A stretch of DNA of 64,000 nt, taken from contig NZ_JAJCTD010000006.1 of NCBI RefSeq assembly GCF_020564565.1, forward strand, positions 124,001-188,000. Direction: 5' to 3'. Within the stretch, counting starts at the first letter, position 1; every line of letters starts with the position of its first letter. This document shows positions 7,369 to 18,956 of this stretch, in pieces. Both the position numbers and the translations under genes were made by a program. The notes beneath the pieces are model-generated. The model searched no databases. It was not told the origin of the DNA and worked only from the letters and a program-made list of their open reading frames with translations. The stretch is from Rhodobacter sp. Har01. Its GTDB lineage: Bacteria; Pseudomonadota; Alphaproteobacteria; Rhodobacterales; Rhodobacteraceae.

Positions 7369-8537
7369 TCCGCGGCCTGGGGTCCGATCACCCGGACCGG
7401 CTCGGACGGCTCGGCCACTTGCGCCAGTTCCTCGAAATCGAAGTTGTCCAGCCGGCGGGCGCGCTTGCTGGCCTTGTCGGACGAGGTGCGGATGTCCTCG
7501 ATGTCCTTTGCGGCCTGCGAGAAGTGGCGGTCCAGGCTGCCGACCCGGTCGGACAGGCGTTCCACGTCGGCGTAAAGCAGGCCCAGTTCGCGGCGGATGG
7601 CGCCGGCCTGTTCGCGCATCCGGGCATCTTTCAGGATCGCGCGCATGGTGTTCAGCGTGGCCATGCAGGTGGTGGGCGAGACGATCCAGACCTTCAGCGC
7701 GAAGCCTTCGCGGACGATTTCCGGGAAGTTGGCGTGCAACTCGGCATAGACCGCCTCGGAGGGCAGGAACATCAGCGCCCCGTCGGCGGTTTCGCCGTCC
7801 AGGATGTAGCGGTCCGCGATGGCGCGCAGGTGGGCGCGGACGGCAATGCGCAGTTGAGTGGCGGCTTCCTGTTGCTGGCGCGGGGTCTGGGCGCGGCGCA
7901 GCGCCTCGTAGGATTCCAGCGGGAACTTGGCATCGACGACAATGGGGCCGGGCGGATTGGGCAGGTGGATCAGGCAGTCGGCGCGGCGGCCGTTCGACAG
8001 CGTCGCCTGCATGGTAAAGGCGTCTTTCGGCAGGGCCTTCTGCACGATGTCGTTGAGCTGGATCTCGCCAAAGGCGCCGCGGGTCTGCTTGTTCGACAGG
8101 ATGTCCTGCAGCGACAACACGTTGCCCGAGAGCTTTTCGATGTTGGCCTGGGCCTTGTCGATGGTTTCCAGCCGCTGCTGCAACTCGCCCAAGCTGCGGG
8201 CGGTGCGGGTCGAGGTGCCGTGCAGGGCCTCGGTCATCTGGCGCTGCACGTCGGACAGGCGCTGTTCGACGAGGTGGATCATCGAGGTCTGGCTGGTGGC
8301 CTGCGCCTCGGAGACATGGTGCAGCCCGCCGGCCAGGCGTTCCTGCGCCTCGCCCATGTGCTGGACCTTTTGGGAAAGCCAGACCACTTCGCGCAAGAGC
8401 GGGTCGGCGTTGGCCGAGGCGCGCATCGCGGCGCGCAGGATCAGGCCGAGGAAGACCAGCAGGACAAGGGCGATGGCGCCGAGGAGCAGGACCTCGGGCG
8501 CGTTCCAGGCGTAGCTCTGGCCAAACAGTGTGATCAT
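7365..8537 (-). CDS. rmuC: DNA recombination protein RmuC
   Basis: A 390-residue RmuC. An N-terminal membrane helix (about residues 16-35) is followed by a long coiled coil (to about 170) and the PD-(D/E)XK-like RmuC core with IVVDAKFPLESYEALR, the family signature. RmuC limits inversions and rearrangements between short inverted repeats in E. coli. ATG 8537 overlaps the mutL stop by 4 nt and was preferred over an upstream start inside mutL. It is co-transcribed with mutL and hutD. Confidence 0.92.
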   Translation of the reverse strand: MITLFGQSYAWNAPEVLLLGAIALVLLVFLGLILRAAMRASANADPLLREVVWLSQKVQHMGEAQERLAGGLHHVSEAQATSQTSMIHLVEQRLSDVQRQMTEALHGTSTRTARSLGELQQRLETIDKAQANIEKLSGNVLSLQDILSNKQTRGAFGEIQLNDIVQKALPKDAFTMQATLSNGRRADCLIHLPNPPGPIVVDAKFPLESYEALRRAQTPRQQQEAATQLRIAVRAHLRAIADRYILDGETADGALMFLPSEAVYAELHANFPEIVREGFALKVWIVSPTTCMATLNTMRAILKDARMREQAGAIRRELGLLYADVERLSDRVGSLDRHFSQAAKDIEDIRTSSDKASKRARRLDNFDFEELAQVAEPSEPVRVIGPQAAE

Positions 8538-10327
8538 CGGCGGCCGAACAGTCGTTCGATGTCGGAAAGCTTGAGTTCGACATAGGTCGGCCGGCCGTGG
8601 TTGCACTGCCCCGAGCCGGGCGTCGTCTCCATCTCGCGCAGAAGGGCGTTCATCTCCTCGGGGCGCATCTGGCGGCCCGAGCGGATCGAGCCGTGGCAGG
8701 CCATGCGCGACAGCACCGCGTCGATCCGGGCGCGGGTCAGGCCTGAGGTGCCGGCGTCGGACAACTCGTCCAGAATGTCGCGCAAGAGGGCGGCGCCGTT
8801 GACCGGGCCAAGGATGGCCGGGGTTTCGGTCAGCGCGACGGCGCTGCCGCCGAAGGGTTCCACGATCAGGCCGGCCTCGGCAAGGGTCGGGGCGGCGGCC
8901 AGGATCAGGGCGGCGTCGGCGGGGGAAAGGGTGACGATCTCGGGGATCAGCAGGGGCTGCCGGGCGATGCCGGTGGCGGCAAGTTGCGCCTTGAGGCGTT
9001 CGTAAGTCAGGCGTTCGTGGGCGGCATGCTGGTCAACGATGACCATGCCATCGGCGGTCTGCGCGACGATCCAGTTTTCATGCAGTTGCGCCCGGGCGGC
9101 GCCGAGGGGGTGCGTGTCGGGCGGCACCGGTGCCTCGGCGATGCGGGCCTGGGGGGCTTCGGCAAAGCCTTGCGGCGGCGCCTGAAGGGCGAAGGCCTGG
9201 GCCAGGGTGGACTGGCGCGGGGTCTCGGGGCGGAAGGCGGCCAGGGTTGCGGCGGCGACGGTGGTCGAGGCGCGGTGGCCGGCGCCGGCAAGGGCGGTGC
9301 GCAGGGCGGTGATGATGAGGCTGCGCGCGGCATCGGGTTCGCGGAAGCGCACCTCGGCCTTGGCGGGGTGGACGTTCACGTCGATGCGCTGCGGGTCTGC
9401 CACCAGGTTCAGCACGGCGGCGGGGTGGCGGTCGCGCGGCAGGAAATCGTAATAGGCGGCGCGCAGCGCACCCAGCAGCAGCCGGTCGGTGACCGGGCGG
9501 CCGTTGACGAAGAGGTATTGCTGCGCCGAGGAGCCGCGCGAATAGGTGGGAAGGGCGGCGTAGCCTAGCAGCGTCAGGCCGTCGCGACTGGTGTCGATGG
9601 CCAGCGCGTTGGCGGTGAAGTCCTGGCCCAGCAGCCGGGTCAGGCGGCGGTGCAGCGCGTCGAACAGGTCGCCGGGTTCGGGGTCGAGGCGGAGGATGAC
9701 GCGCGGGCCATCGGGGCCGACCTCGGTCAGGGTGACGCCGACGGTGGGTTCGGCCATGGCAAGGCGCTTGACCACCTCGTGAATCGCCTGGGCCTCGGCC
9801 CGGTCCGAGCGCAGGAATTTCAGCCGCGCCGGGGTGGCGTGGAACAGGTCGCGCAGGTCGACCACGGTGCCGCGGGTCAGGGCGGCGGGCTTCGTGGCGG
9901 AGAGCCGGCTGCCGTCGCAGGTGATCTGGGCGGCGTCATGGCCGGCGGCGCGGGAGGTGAGGGTGAGGCGACCGACCGCGCCCAAGGAGGGCAGCGCCTC
10001 GCCGCGAAAGCCGAAGGAGCGGATGTCCAGCAGGTCGGAGCCGTCGATCTTCGAGGTGGCGTGGCGCGACAGGGCCAAGGGCAGGTCGGCGGCGGTCATG
10101 CCGCAGCCATCGTCGGTGACGCGGATCAGGGTCTTGCCGCCATCGGTGTAGTCGATGGCGATGCGGCTGGCGCCGGCGTCCAGCGCGTTCTCGACCAGTT
10201 CCTTCACGGCCGAGGCCGGGCGCTCCACGACCTCGCCGGCCGCGATGCGGTTGATCGCGGCTTCGTCCAGTTGCCGGATGACCGGGCGGCCCGAAGCGCC
10301 CGCTATCTTGGGGGTGTGAAGCGTCAT
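8534..10327 (-). CDS. mutL: DNA mismatch repair protein MutL
   Basis: A 597-residue MutL. The GHKL ATPase motifs are present near the start (INRIAAGEVVERPASAVKEL, DDGCGM, SFGFRGEAL). The C-terminal domain keeps the complete endonuclease motif DQHAAHERLTYE, i.e. DQHA-x2-E-x4-E, together with ACHGSIR and CNHGRPT. This MutL should therefore nick DNA itself, as expected in a lineage without MutH. ATG 10327 is the first start giving the conserved N-terminus. It heads the overlapping run mutL-rmuC-hutD. Confidence 0.95.
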   Translation of the reverse strand: MTLHTPKIAGASGRPVIRQLDEAAINRIAAGEVVERPASAVKELVENALDAGASRIAIDYTDGGKTLIRVTDDGCGMTAADLPLALSRHATSKIDGSDLLDIRSFGFRGEALPSLGAVGRLTLTSRAAGHDAAQITCDGSRLSATKPAALTRGTVVDLRDLFHATPARLKFLRSDRAEAQAIHEVVKRLAMAEPTVGVTLTEVGPDGPRVILRLDPEPGDLFDALHRRLTRLLGQDFTANALAIDTSRDGLTLLGYAALPTYSRGSSAQQYLFVNGRPVTDRLLLGALRAAYYDFLPRDRHPAAVLNLVADPQRIDVNVHPAKAEVRFREPDAARSLIITALRTALAGAGHRASTTVAAATLAAFRPETPRQSTLAQAFALQAPPQGFAEAPQARIAEAPVPPDTHPLGAARAQLHENWIVAQTADGMVIVDQHAAHERLTYERLKAQLAATGIARQPLLIPEIVTLSPADAALILAAAPTLAEAGLIVEPFGGSAVALTETPAILGPVNGAALLRDILDELSDAGTSGLTRARIDAVLSRMACHGSIRSGRQMRPEEMNALLREMETTPGSGQCNHGRPTYVELKLSDIERLFGRR

Positions 10328-10386
10328 CCTGCAATATCTAGCAGGTGCCCCCGAGTCGGGAAAGGGCGCTGCGGGGTCGGCGGGGC

Positions 10387-10435
10387 CGATTTCCGAATTC
10401 GGAAATCGTGCACGGAATTCGTCTTCGAATTCCGT
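10387..10435 (-). repeat. Double-palindrome repeat element, copy 2 (inverted)
   Basis: Reverse complement of the element at 6159-6207 with 47 of 49 bases identical. It has the same 22-nt palindrome (10387-10408) and a 10-bp-arm hairpin (10412-10421 / 10426-10435) around a 4-nt loop. It lies 11 nt downstream of the minus-strand M16 gene stop, mirroring the position of copy 1 after chrR. Confidence 0.9.
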
Positions 10436-10446
10436 TTCCCGGTCGG

Positions 10447-11766
10447 TCAGGGCGTGCCGGGCAGGCCTTCGGGCTGGCCCACCACCACGAAATGCAGCGC
10501 CTGCGGCTGGAACAGGCGCGACGCGACGCGCTTGACCTCGTCCATCGTCACCGCCTCGACCTTGGCGTTGCGGGTGTTGACGTAGTCCAGCGGCAGGGCG
10601 TCCAGCTGCATGCCGACCAGGATGTTGGCGATGGGGCCGTTGCCGGAAAACCGCAGCGGGTAGCTGCCGGTGAGATAGGTCTTGGTCTCGGCCAGTTCCT
10701 GTTCGGTGACGCCTTCGGTGGCGATCCGCGCCCATTCGGCGCGCACCACCTCAATCGCCTGAGCGACCTTGTCGTTCGAGGCGGAGAACTGGCCCAGGAC
10801 CATTTCGCCGAGGTCCATCGGCACCAGATAGGTACCGATGCCATAGGTGAGGCCGCGTTTCTCGCGCACTTCGCGCATCAGCCGGGCTGAGAAGCGGCCG
10901 CCGCCGATGACTTCGTTCAGGATGAAGGCCGCAAAGAAATCGGGGTCGTCGCGGCGGATGCCGCGGTGACCGAAGAACACCACCGACTGCGGCGAGGGGA
11001 AGTCCTGCACCGTCAGGCCGGGGGGCAGGGTCCAGGGCGCGGGCGGCGGCAGCGGCGCGCCGGTTTCGGGCAGGCCGCCGAGAAGGATGTCGAGCAGCGT
11101 CGCCAGGTCGGCGGCGGTGATGTCGCCGGCGGCGCCGATCATCACGCGGTCGCGCGCGAGGGTCGCCTTGTGGGCGGCGAAGATGTCGTCACGGGTCAGG
11201 GCCGCGACCGAGTCGATGGTGCCCTTGCCGGGCGTGGCATAGGGGTGGTCGCCGAAGGCCAGCGTGTCGAACAGGCGGGGTGCGATCGCCTCGGGGTCCT
11301 TCTCGTCGGATCGCAGGCCGGAGAGCACCTGTTCGCGCACCCGGTCGACCGCGTCCTGGTCGAAGCGCGGCGCGGTCAGCGCCTGGCGCAGCAGGTCGAC
11401 GGCAGCGTCGCGGTTTTCGGTCAGCATCCGGGCCGAGACCGACAGCGTGTCGGCGCCGGAATCGAACAGGAAGCTGGCGGCCAGCGCGTCGCGCGCCTCG
11501 GCAAAGGCGCGGCTGTCCATGTCGCCGGTGCCTTCCTCGATCAGCCCGGTCATCAGGTAGATCGCGCCGCGCTTGCCCGGCGCATCCAGCGAGGTGCCGC
11601 CGCGGAATTGCAGTTCCAGCGAGACGAAGGGCAGGCCGTGGTCTTCCACCAGCCAGGCGGTCAGGCCGCCGGGGGTCTTGACCTCCTGGATTTCGACCTC
11701 GGCGCGGGCGGGCAGGGCCAGCGCCAGCGCCAACCCAAGGGCGGCCAGAACGGGGCGCAGCATCAT
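10447..11766 (-). CDS. M16-family peptidase homologue, non-catalytic subunit
   Basis: A 439-residue exported protein with a signal peptide ending near residue 22 (LALPARAEV). It has the M16 fold, but the zinc site HxxEH is replaced by YLMTG at the matching place (KRGAIYLMTGLIEEG), so it cannot bind zinc in the normal way. It keeps the C-terminal REVREKRGLTYGIG block that contacts substrate in processing peptidases. Such inactive partners form heterodimers with a catalytic M16 subunit; here that partner is the gene directly upstream, overlapping by 4 nt (ATGA). Confidence 0.9.
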   Translation of the reverse strand: MMLRPVLAALGLALALALPARAEVEIQEVKTPGGLTAWLVEDHGLPFVSLELQFRGGTSLDAPGKRGAIYLMTGLIEEGTGDMDSRAFAEARDALAASFLFDSGADTLSVSARMLTENRDAAVDLLRQALTAPRFDQDAVDRVREQVLSGLRSDEKDPEAIAPRLFDTLAFGDHPYATPGKGTIDSVAALTRDDIFAAHKATLARDRVMIGAAGDITAADLATLLDILLGGLPETGAPLPPPAPWTLPPGLTVQDFPSPQSVVFFGHRGIRRDDPDFFAAFILNEVIGGGRFSARLMREVREKRGLTYGIGTYLVPMDLGEMVLGQFSASNDKVAQAIEVVRAEWARIATEGVTEQELAETKTYLTGSYPLRFSGNGPIANILVGMQLDALPLDYVNTRNAKVEAVTMDEVKRVASRLFQPQALHFVVVGQPEGLPGTP

Positions 11767-13160
11767 TCCAGAATCTCCTGGGCCGGGGGCATCGGCAGGC
11801 CGCGGTCGGTCGCGGCTTCGGTGGCGCCATCGCCTTCGGGGGCCCGAAGCCAGCCGGTCACGGCGTTGTCGCGGTTCAGCACGCGGGCGGCGACCGCCTT
11901 GACGTCGTCGAGGGTGACCGTCATCAGCACCTCGTCATAGCTCTGGATGTCTTCGATCGACAGGCCGATGGCCAGTTCCTCGCCATACATGTTGGCCAGG
12001 CCCTGCGCATTGTCCTTGCCGTAGATTTCGGCGGCAAGGATCTGGGTGCGGATGCGGTCGAAGGCTGCCGGATCGGGGCCTTCTTCCAGGAACCGCGCCA
12101 GCGTCTCGTCCAGCGCGGTTTCGGCGATGGCCAGGCTGATGCCGGGAGCGGGCACGATGTAGATGCCGAAGCTGGTGTCGTCGATCGAGGTGCCGTCGTA
12201 GAAGGCCGAGGTATAGACCGCGATCTGGCGGTCGAATTGCAGCGCCCGGGCCAGCACCGAGGTCTGCCCGTCGCCGCCCAAGAGTTCGGCCAGGATCGAC
12301 AGCGCGGCGGCATCCTTCTGGGCGCCGGCGTCGCGCTCGGGGGCAAGGTAGCTGCGGTAGATGTAGGGGTCGGACACCCGCTCGTCGCTGAGCACGAGGC
12401 GGCGTTCGGCCCGATGGGGCGGTTCCTGCGGGCGCAGGCGCGGGGCCAGCCCTTCCGAAGGCGGGATCGGGCCATAGTGTTTCTCGGCCAACGCCTTCAC
12501 AGCGTCGGGCGTCACATCGCCGGCGATCACCAGGAAGGCGTTGTTGGGCGCGTAGAAGCGGCGGTAGTAGTCCAGCGCGTCCTCGCGGTTCAGCGCCTCG
12601 ATCTCATGCCGCCAGCCGATGATCGGAATGCCGTAGGGTCCGTTCAGATACTGCGCCGCGCGCATCTGTTCGCCCAAGAGCGCGCCGGGGTCGCTGTCGG
12701 TGCGCTGGGCGCGTTCCTCAAGGATCACCTGCCGTTCGGTCGCCACGTCGTCCTCGGTCAGACGCAGGTTGCGCATCCGGTCGGCTTCCATTTCCATCAC
12801 CATGTCCAGCCGGTCGGCGGCGATGCGCTGGAAATAGGCGGTGTAGTCCCAGGAGGTGAAGGCGTTGTCGTCGCCGCCTTGCGCCTCGACCAGCGCCGAA
12901 AAGGCGTTGGGGGGGATCTTCTCGGTGCCCTTGAACATCAGGTGTTCCAGGAAATGCGCGATGCCGGACTTGCCGGGCGGTTCGTCGGCCGCGCCGACCT
13001 TGTACCAGATCATCTGCACCGCCACCGGGGCGCGGTGATCCTCGATCACCACCACTTCAAGGCCGTTGTCGAGCGTGAAGGTCGAAACGGTTTCGGCAAG
13101 CGCCGGGCGCAACGGCAGAACAGCGGCAAGGCAGACAAGGAGAAGGCGGCGCAGGGGCAT
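11763..13160 (-). CDS. M16-family zinc peptidase, catalytic subunit
   Basis: A 465-residue exported insulinase/processing-peptidase homologue. The signal peptide ends near residue 22 (PALAET). The inverted zinc motif HFLEH is complete (His69, Glu72, His73), with further acidic residues in ERQVILEER downstream. It should act in the periplasm together with the inactive partner encoded next. Substrate is unknown. Start: ATG 13160, followed at once by the signal peptide. Confidence 0.93.
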   Translation of the reverse strand: MPLRRLLLVCLAAVLPLRPALAETVSTFTLDNGLEVVVIEDHRAPVAVQMIWYKVGAADEPPGKSGIAHFLEHLMFKGTEKIPPNAFSALVEAQGGDDNAFTSWDYTAYFQRIAADRLDMVMEMEADRMRNLRLTEDDVATERQVILEERAQRTDSDPGALLGEQMRAAQYLNGPYGIPIIGWRHEIEALNREDALDYYRRFYAPNNAFLVIAGDVTPDAVKALAEKHYGPIPPSEGLAPRLRPQEPPHRAERRLVLSDERVSDPYIYRSYLAPERDAGAQKDAAALSILAELLGGDGQTSVLARALQFDRQIAVYTSAFYDGTSIDDTSFGIYIVPAPGISLAIAETALDETLARFLEEGPDPAAFDRIRTQILAAEIYGKDNAQGLANMYGEELAIGLSIEDIQSYDEVLMTVTLDDVKAVAARVLNRDNAVTGWLRAPEGDGATEAATDRGLPMPPAQEILE

Positions 13161-13248
13161 GGGGAACTCCGGCTGGTCCGGGACGCAGGGTGGAGGCCGG
13201 GGCCGGGCCGGTCAAGCGCCACACCCTGTGCTGGCGAGGATGTGACCG

Positions 13249-13782
13249 CTACTCTTCGCCGGGCTTGCGGGGCGGGGCCGAGGGCGTGCGCGCCCCGAGC
13301 TTGCGCCAGCGGGCCAGTTCGGCCTGCTGGTCCAGCGCCATGTCGCGGTAGGCCTTGTAATAGACGTTGACGTTCAGCAGCCGTTCCAGGATGCGGCCGT
13401 TGTTGTCGCGGCGCCATTGCAGGTCTTCGCCGGCCAGGGTCTGGCGGATCGAGGCATCAAGGCCGAAGCGGCTGGCATGGGCGAAGAGCGAGCTGTCGGC
13501 CGAAGGAATGCCGCCGGCGCTGCCGGGCTTGCCGCCAAGGGCGATGACCGCGTCGTCCAGCGGGCGCGGATCGCTGCGGTTCGACCCGCCGGGCGTGGGC
13601 TCGGGCAGGTCTGCCAGGGTTTCGGGCATTTCCAAGGGCTTGGGCGGCACGATGGCGAATTCGTCGGGCCCTTCGGTCGAGCGAATGTTCATCAGCTCGG
13701 GCGGACCCTTGCCGTCGCAGCCGGCGAGCGCCAGCGTCGCCATCGTCGCGATGACGCCGAGCCGACCCGTCCTTGCCCGCAT
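13249..13782 (-). CDS. DUF3035 lipoprotein
   Basis: A 177-residue lipoprotein. The signal MRARTGRLGVIATMATLALAGC shows the lipobox LAGC with Cys22 as the acylated residue; the mature part is proline-rich and then helical (YYKAYRDMALDQQAELARWR). DUF3035 proteins are alphaproteobacterial, of unknown function, often beside lspA. ATG 13782 was chosen over an upstream GTG at 13842 because GGAGG lies 6 nt before it and the lipoprotein signal begins exactly there. Its neighbour LspA is the peptidase that would process its signal. Confidence 0.85.
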   Translation of the reverse strand: MRARTGRLGVIATMATLALAGCDGKGPPELMNIRSTEGPDEFAIVPPKPLEMPETLADLPEPTPGGSNRSDPRPLDDAVIALGGKPGSAGGIPSADSSLFAHASRFGLDASIRQTLAGEDLQWRRDNNGRILERLLNVNVYYKAYRDMALDQQAELARWRKLGARTPSAPPRKPGEE

Positions 13783-13838
13783 CCCCGGCCTCCAAACCTT
13801 CGTCTTGCCGCCCGTCTTAACGCAAAGGATTAGCCCCG

Positions 13839-14348
13839 TCACGGGGTCTTTCGGCCGGGTTTCCCGCGTCTTGGCGGATTTCCCTCTGTCGACCGGCCGG
13901 CAAACAGCGCCAGACCCAGTGCGCCGGCGAAGATGGCGATGTCGGCGATGTTGAAGGCATAGGGGTTTTCGATGCCGCAGCAGGACATGTTCAGGAAGTC
14001 GGCCACCGCGCCATAGGCCAGACGGTCGACCACATTGCCCAGCGCGCCGCCGATCAGCAGGCCGGCGGAGATTTGCGTCAGCCGGGTGGGTGCGGCCTTG
14101 CGGACCCAGAGCCAGACCCAGGCCGAAATGGCCAGAGCGACGCCGATCAGCAGCCAGCGCGCAAGGTCGGTGTTGCCGGAGAACAGGCCGAAGTTGATGC
14201 CCCGGTTCCAGGCCATGCGGAACACCAGGAAGGGGGGCCAGACGTCGATCTCGCCCCGGTTTTCCAGGTTCAGGCCCTTGACCACGGCCAGCTTGGTGGC
14301 CTGGTCAAGGCCGAAGGTCAGCAGAGCGGAAAGCGTGGCCAGCCGCAT
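13839..14348 (-). CDS. lspA: Lipoprotein signal peptidase LspA
   Basis: A 169-residue inner-membrane aspartyl peptidase (SPase II) with four membrane helices. Conserved blocks are DQATK (residues 15-19), [20 protein letters not shown] with the first catalytic aspartate, and FNIADIAI with the second. It cleaves prolipoproteins such as the downstream DUF3035 protein. It starts 4 nt after the purH stop and probably shares its message. Confidence 0.95.
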   Translation of the reverse strand: MRLATLSALLTFGLDQATKLAVVKGLNLENRGEIDVWPPFLVFRMAWNRGINFGLFSGNTDLARWLLIGVALAISAWVWLWVRKAAPTRLTQISAGLLIGGALGNVVDRLAYGAVADFLNMSCCGIENPYAFNIADIAIFAGALGLALFAGRSTEGNPPRRGKPGRKTP

Positions 14349-14352
14349 GGCG

Positions 14353-15939
<1,587 letters not shown>

Positions 15940-15953
15940 GAGGCCTCCGGGGC

Positions 15954-17681
15954 TTAGATCGGGGCCGGGTCTTCCCGGCCAAGGTCGCGGATGCCGGTGG
16001 GAGTATCCTGTGCCTTCGCCAAGGTCCAGCCGATGCGGGATTCATGTTGTCGCGCCTTGGCGGACAGCACCACCTGCCAGGCCGGCCGGGGCCGCAGCCG
16101 CCCGGTTTCCAGATACACCGAGGGCTCCAGCGCCAGCGCCGCCTTGCCATCGTGGCGGAACACCCAGATCTCGCCCGAGCGCAACTGCATGGACACCGCG
16201 GTGCCGCCCATGTCCAGCGTGGCATCGACATCGGGGTGCAGGTGGAAGCGGATGGTGAAGGCGACGCCTTCCAGTTTGGACCGGGTCAGCATCTGCTCGA
16301 ACCGGGCGATGCCTTCGGGGGTGGTGGCGGCCAGCGTGTCGACGCCGGACAGCCGCCGGCCGTTGGCGGAAAGCGCCAGGCTGCGGCCGCAGGTCAGGCC
16401 GTGGGTCGAGGACCAGCCGTCGTGGGCGACATAGACCTCGGCGCCGTCCTGCGCCCAGGTCGACAGGGCGGTGACGCGGGCGCTGTCGCCCAGGCCGCCG
16501 GGTTGCCGGCTGTGGCCGAAGCGCGACGAGGAATAGCCGGCGACGGCCAGCGCCGAATGCGACTGCGTGGCCCGCCCCGCCAGCCGCCAGTCGGGGCCGA
16601 ACGACAGGCCCGAGCCGCAGGACACGATCATCGGCCGGCGGCCCGAGGTCAGCTCGATGGCGCCGGTCGAGGCATGCGCGGTGACGCTGGCCGCACCTGC
16701 GGGCGGGGCCGCGGCGTCGAGGATCACGCTGGTGCGTCCGCCGGACAGCCGCACGAAGCCCATGGCCTGGGCCAGGTGGCCGGCGGGTTTCAGCATGGCC
16801 GAGGCGGCAAGGGCCTGGTCCAGCCGCCCCTCGACCCCCTTGCCGCCGCCATGGAACCGCGCCAGCCCGCCATCGGCATGGCGCAGGGTGCGCAGGCAAG
16901 GCGCGATTCGGTCGATGGCCTCGCTCAGTTGCGGCGGGATCTCGCGGTCGGCCTCGGCCAGGGCGCGGACAGCCCAGGTGAGAAGGGTCAGCACCTCGAG
17001 CAGTTCCTCGGGGTTGCGCGAGGGGATGCCGCCGTCGGCGCCGATCTCGGCCGCGCAATCGTGCGTCAGGGCGGCGGTGGCGGGGACGACGTGCCGCTCC
17101 ATCCCGATCAGCGCCAGGCTGGCGCAGAGAAGGCCGGTCAGCGCCTCGAACCGCGGCAGGCCGGGGCGGGCGGCCGGGGCGCGGCGGGCGAGAAAGGCGG
17201 TCTGCCGCGCCAGGCTGCCCAGCAGCGCATCGGCGGCTTGCTTGTCCTGGCCGTGCAGAAGGAAGATCGCATGGTGCAGCAGCCGGATCACCCGGCGCCC
17301 GGTCAGGTCGGGTGACCAGCCGGGACCGGCGCGCGCACCGAACCGGTCGATCCAGCCCAGCGTCCAGCCCTGGGCAATCTTGCGCGCCTCGGCGGTGCCC
17401 ACCGCGACCAGGTCATCCAGCCAGGCGAAGCCGTGCGCTTCGGCGGCGAAGGCGGGGTCGGGGGTGTCGATGTCCCACAGCAGCTGCCCCGGCGCCTCGG
17501 CCAGGTGACCGGCCAGAAGGATGTTGCCGGCAACCAGCTGCTTGCCGCGGGCGTAAAGCCCCATCGACCGCGGCTCGGGCTGCGAGACGAAGCCGGTCGC
17601 GCCAGAGGTCCGCCCCGCCCGCCAGACGGCGACGCGGTCGGCCAGCCCGGCCCGGACCTCTGCTGTGCCTTCCCTGCCCAT
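15954..17681 (-). CDS. Heparinase II/III-family protein
   Basis: A 575-residue protein with an alpha/alpha-toroid N-terminal half and a beta-sandwich C-terminal half, as in heparinase II/III polysaccharide lyases. No signal peptide is visible, so it may be cytoplasmic or use another route. ATG 17681 was chosen; a longer TTG start at 17747 adds 22 residues with no family support. The close spacing to purH suggests co-transcription. The substrate is unknown; a role in cell-wall or exopolysaccharide turnover is inferred from the family. Confidence 0.82.
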   Translation of the reverse strand: MGREGTAEVRAGLADRVAVWRAGRTSGATGFVSQPEPRSMGLYARGKQLVAGNILLAGHLAEAPGQLLWDIDTPDPAFAAEAHGFAWLDDLVAVGTAEARKIAQGWTLGWIDRFGARAGPGWSPDLTGRRVIRLLHHAIFLLHGQDKQAADALLGSLARQTAFLARRAPAARPGLPRFEALTGLLCASLALIGMERHVVPATAALTHDCAAEIGADGGIPSRNPEELLEVLTLLTWAVRALAEADREIPPQLSEAIDRIAPCLRTLRHADGGLARFHGGGKGVEGRLDQALAASAMLKPAGHLAQAMGFVRLSGGRTSVILDAAAPPAGAASVTAHASTGAIELTSGRRPMIVSCGSGLSFGPDWRLAGRATQSHSALAVAGYSSSRFGHSRQPGGLGDSARVTALSTWAQDGAEVYVAHDGWSSTHGLTCGRSLALSANGRRLSGVDTLAATTPEGIARFEQMLTRSKLEGVAFTIRFHLHPDVDATLDMGGTAVSMQLRSGEIWVFRHDGKAALALEPSVYLETGRLRPRPAWQVVLSAKARQHESRIGWTLAKAQDTPTGIRDLGREDPAPI

Positions 17682-17780
17682 GCGCGACGATGCCCGCCTT
17701 GTTCCGCCCGGGTTTCCCCCGGATCGCCAAGCGAACCATAAGCCCAAGCCGGGGCGGAGTCACCCCGCCCCGCGCCGGGT

Positions 17781-18932
17781 TCAGGCCAGATGGTCAACCC
17801 GTTCCAGATACTGCGCCAGCCGGCGGGTCTGGTCCAGCCAGCGGGTGACAAGCCTCGGATCATGCGGGGCCGAATGCACGCCAGCGGGGATTTCGCGGTT
17901 GAGCACCGCCTCGACCGCCATCGACACCGGGACCGAGACCAGCCGGCCCATGGCGCTGCCGCGGGCATCGCCCCAGGCGTCCATCGCCCAGGTCTCGTGG
18001 AACACCGGGCGGCCGTCGCGTTCGGCTTTCAGCGAGACGAACAGCACCACGCGGTCAGGCTCGCCGGGGGCATAGCTGTTTTCCTTGAGGAGTTCGGCCG
18101 CCAGCGCGTTCAGTTGCGCGTCGACCTCGGCCGCGGGGGCACCTTCCAGGGATTCGACGGTGCGGAAGATGCCATCCCAGGCCTGCGCCCAGCCCTTGAG
18201 GCGGATGGTGCCGCGGACGAAGTCGCTGACCTTCCACGCGGCGTCAAAGCGGTAGTCCTGCAGGAAGGGATAGCTGTCGCGGTTCGGATAGACCTCGAAC
18301 GCCTCGGGCTGCGGCAGCGGGGCGATATAGTCCGAGATCGCGTCCCAGGGCCGCGACACGCGCAGTTCGGTGAAATGCTTGAGGCTGCGCGAGGGCGAGC
18401 GCAGCGCCTTGAGCACGCCGGCCGGGGCCCAGGAGAACTTGTAGCGGAAGGGGTTGGGAATCCTGGGGATGCCGCCGCAATAGGAGGTGAACGAGATCAC
18501 GTTGTCGGCGTGGTAGACCCGGCTGGCGCGGTAGCGGGCCACCAGATCATGCGCCATCAGGTGGTCAAGGCCGGGGTCGAGGCCGATCTCGTTCTGGCTG
18601 ACCAGGCCACGCTCGCGGAAGGCCTCGTCCAGCGCGCGCATCTCGGGCGCGATATAGCTGGACGAGACGAAATGCGCGCCTTTCCCGAGGCAGGCCTTGG
18701 CGATCGGGACGTGCTGGTCGGCGGGCAGCATCGAGATGGCCACGTCGCCGGGCTGCAGGGCCTTGGTCAGGGCGTCCAGCGCGTAGGCGCGGATGTCGGT
18801 GGCGATATCACCCACCGCGTCCTGCGCATTGGCGATGGTGCGGTTCCACACCACGACCGGGTAGCCGGCGTCGATCAGGCGGCGAAGGCCGGGGCCGGAG
18901 GACAGTCCGGTGCCGCACCAGTGGAGGGTCAT
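17781..18932 (-). CDS. Saccharopine dehydrogenase, glutamate-forming type
   Basis: A 383-residue protein with an N-terminal Rossmann domain (HWCGTGLSSGPGLRRL) and a saccharopine-dehydrogenase C-terminal domain (EIGLDPGLDHLMAHDLV, SYCGGIP). Together with the upstream gene it forms the two-step saccharopine route: lysine plus 2-oxoglutarate to saccharopine, then to glutamate and aminoadipate semialdehyde. In marine relatives this pair works in lysine breakdown and links to osmotic stress. Start ATG 18932 has GAAAGGACC 8 nt upstream. A palindrome separates it from the partner gene. Confidence 0.85.
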   Translation of the reverse strand: MTLHWCGTGLSSGPGLRRLIDAGYPVVVWNRTIANAQDAVGDIATDIRAYALDALTKALQPGDVAISMLPADQHVPIAKACLGKGAHFVSSSYIAPEMRALDEAFRERGLVSQNEIGLDPGLDHLMAHDLVARYRASRVYHADNVISFTSYCGGIPRIPNPFRYKFSWAPAGVLKALRSPSRSLKHFTELRVSRPWDAISDYIAPLPQPEAFEVYPNRDSYPFLQDYRFDAAWKVSDFVRGTIRLKGWAQAWDGIFRTVESLEGAPAAEVDAQLNALAAELLKENSYAPGEPDRVVLFVSLKAERDGRPVFHETWAMDAWGDARGSAMGRLVSVPVSMAVEAVLNREIPAGVHSAPHDPRLVTRWLDQTRRLAQYLERVDHLA

Positions 18933-18956
18933 GTCTGTGGTCCTTTCGGGCGGGGG

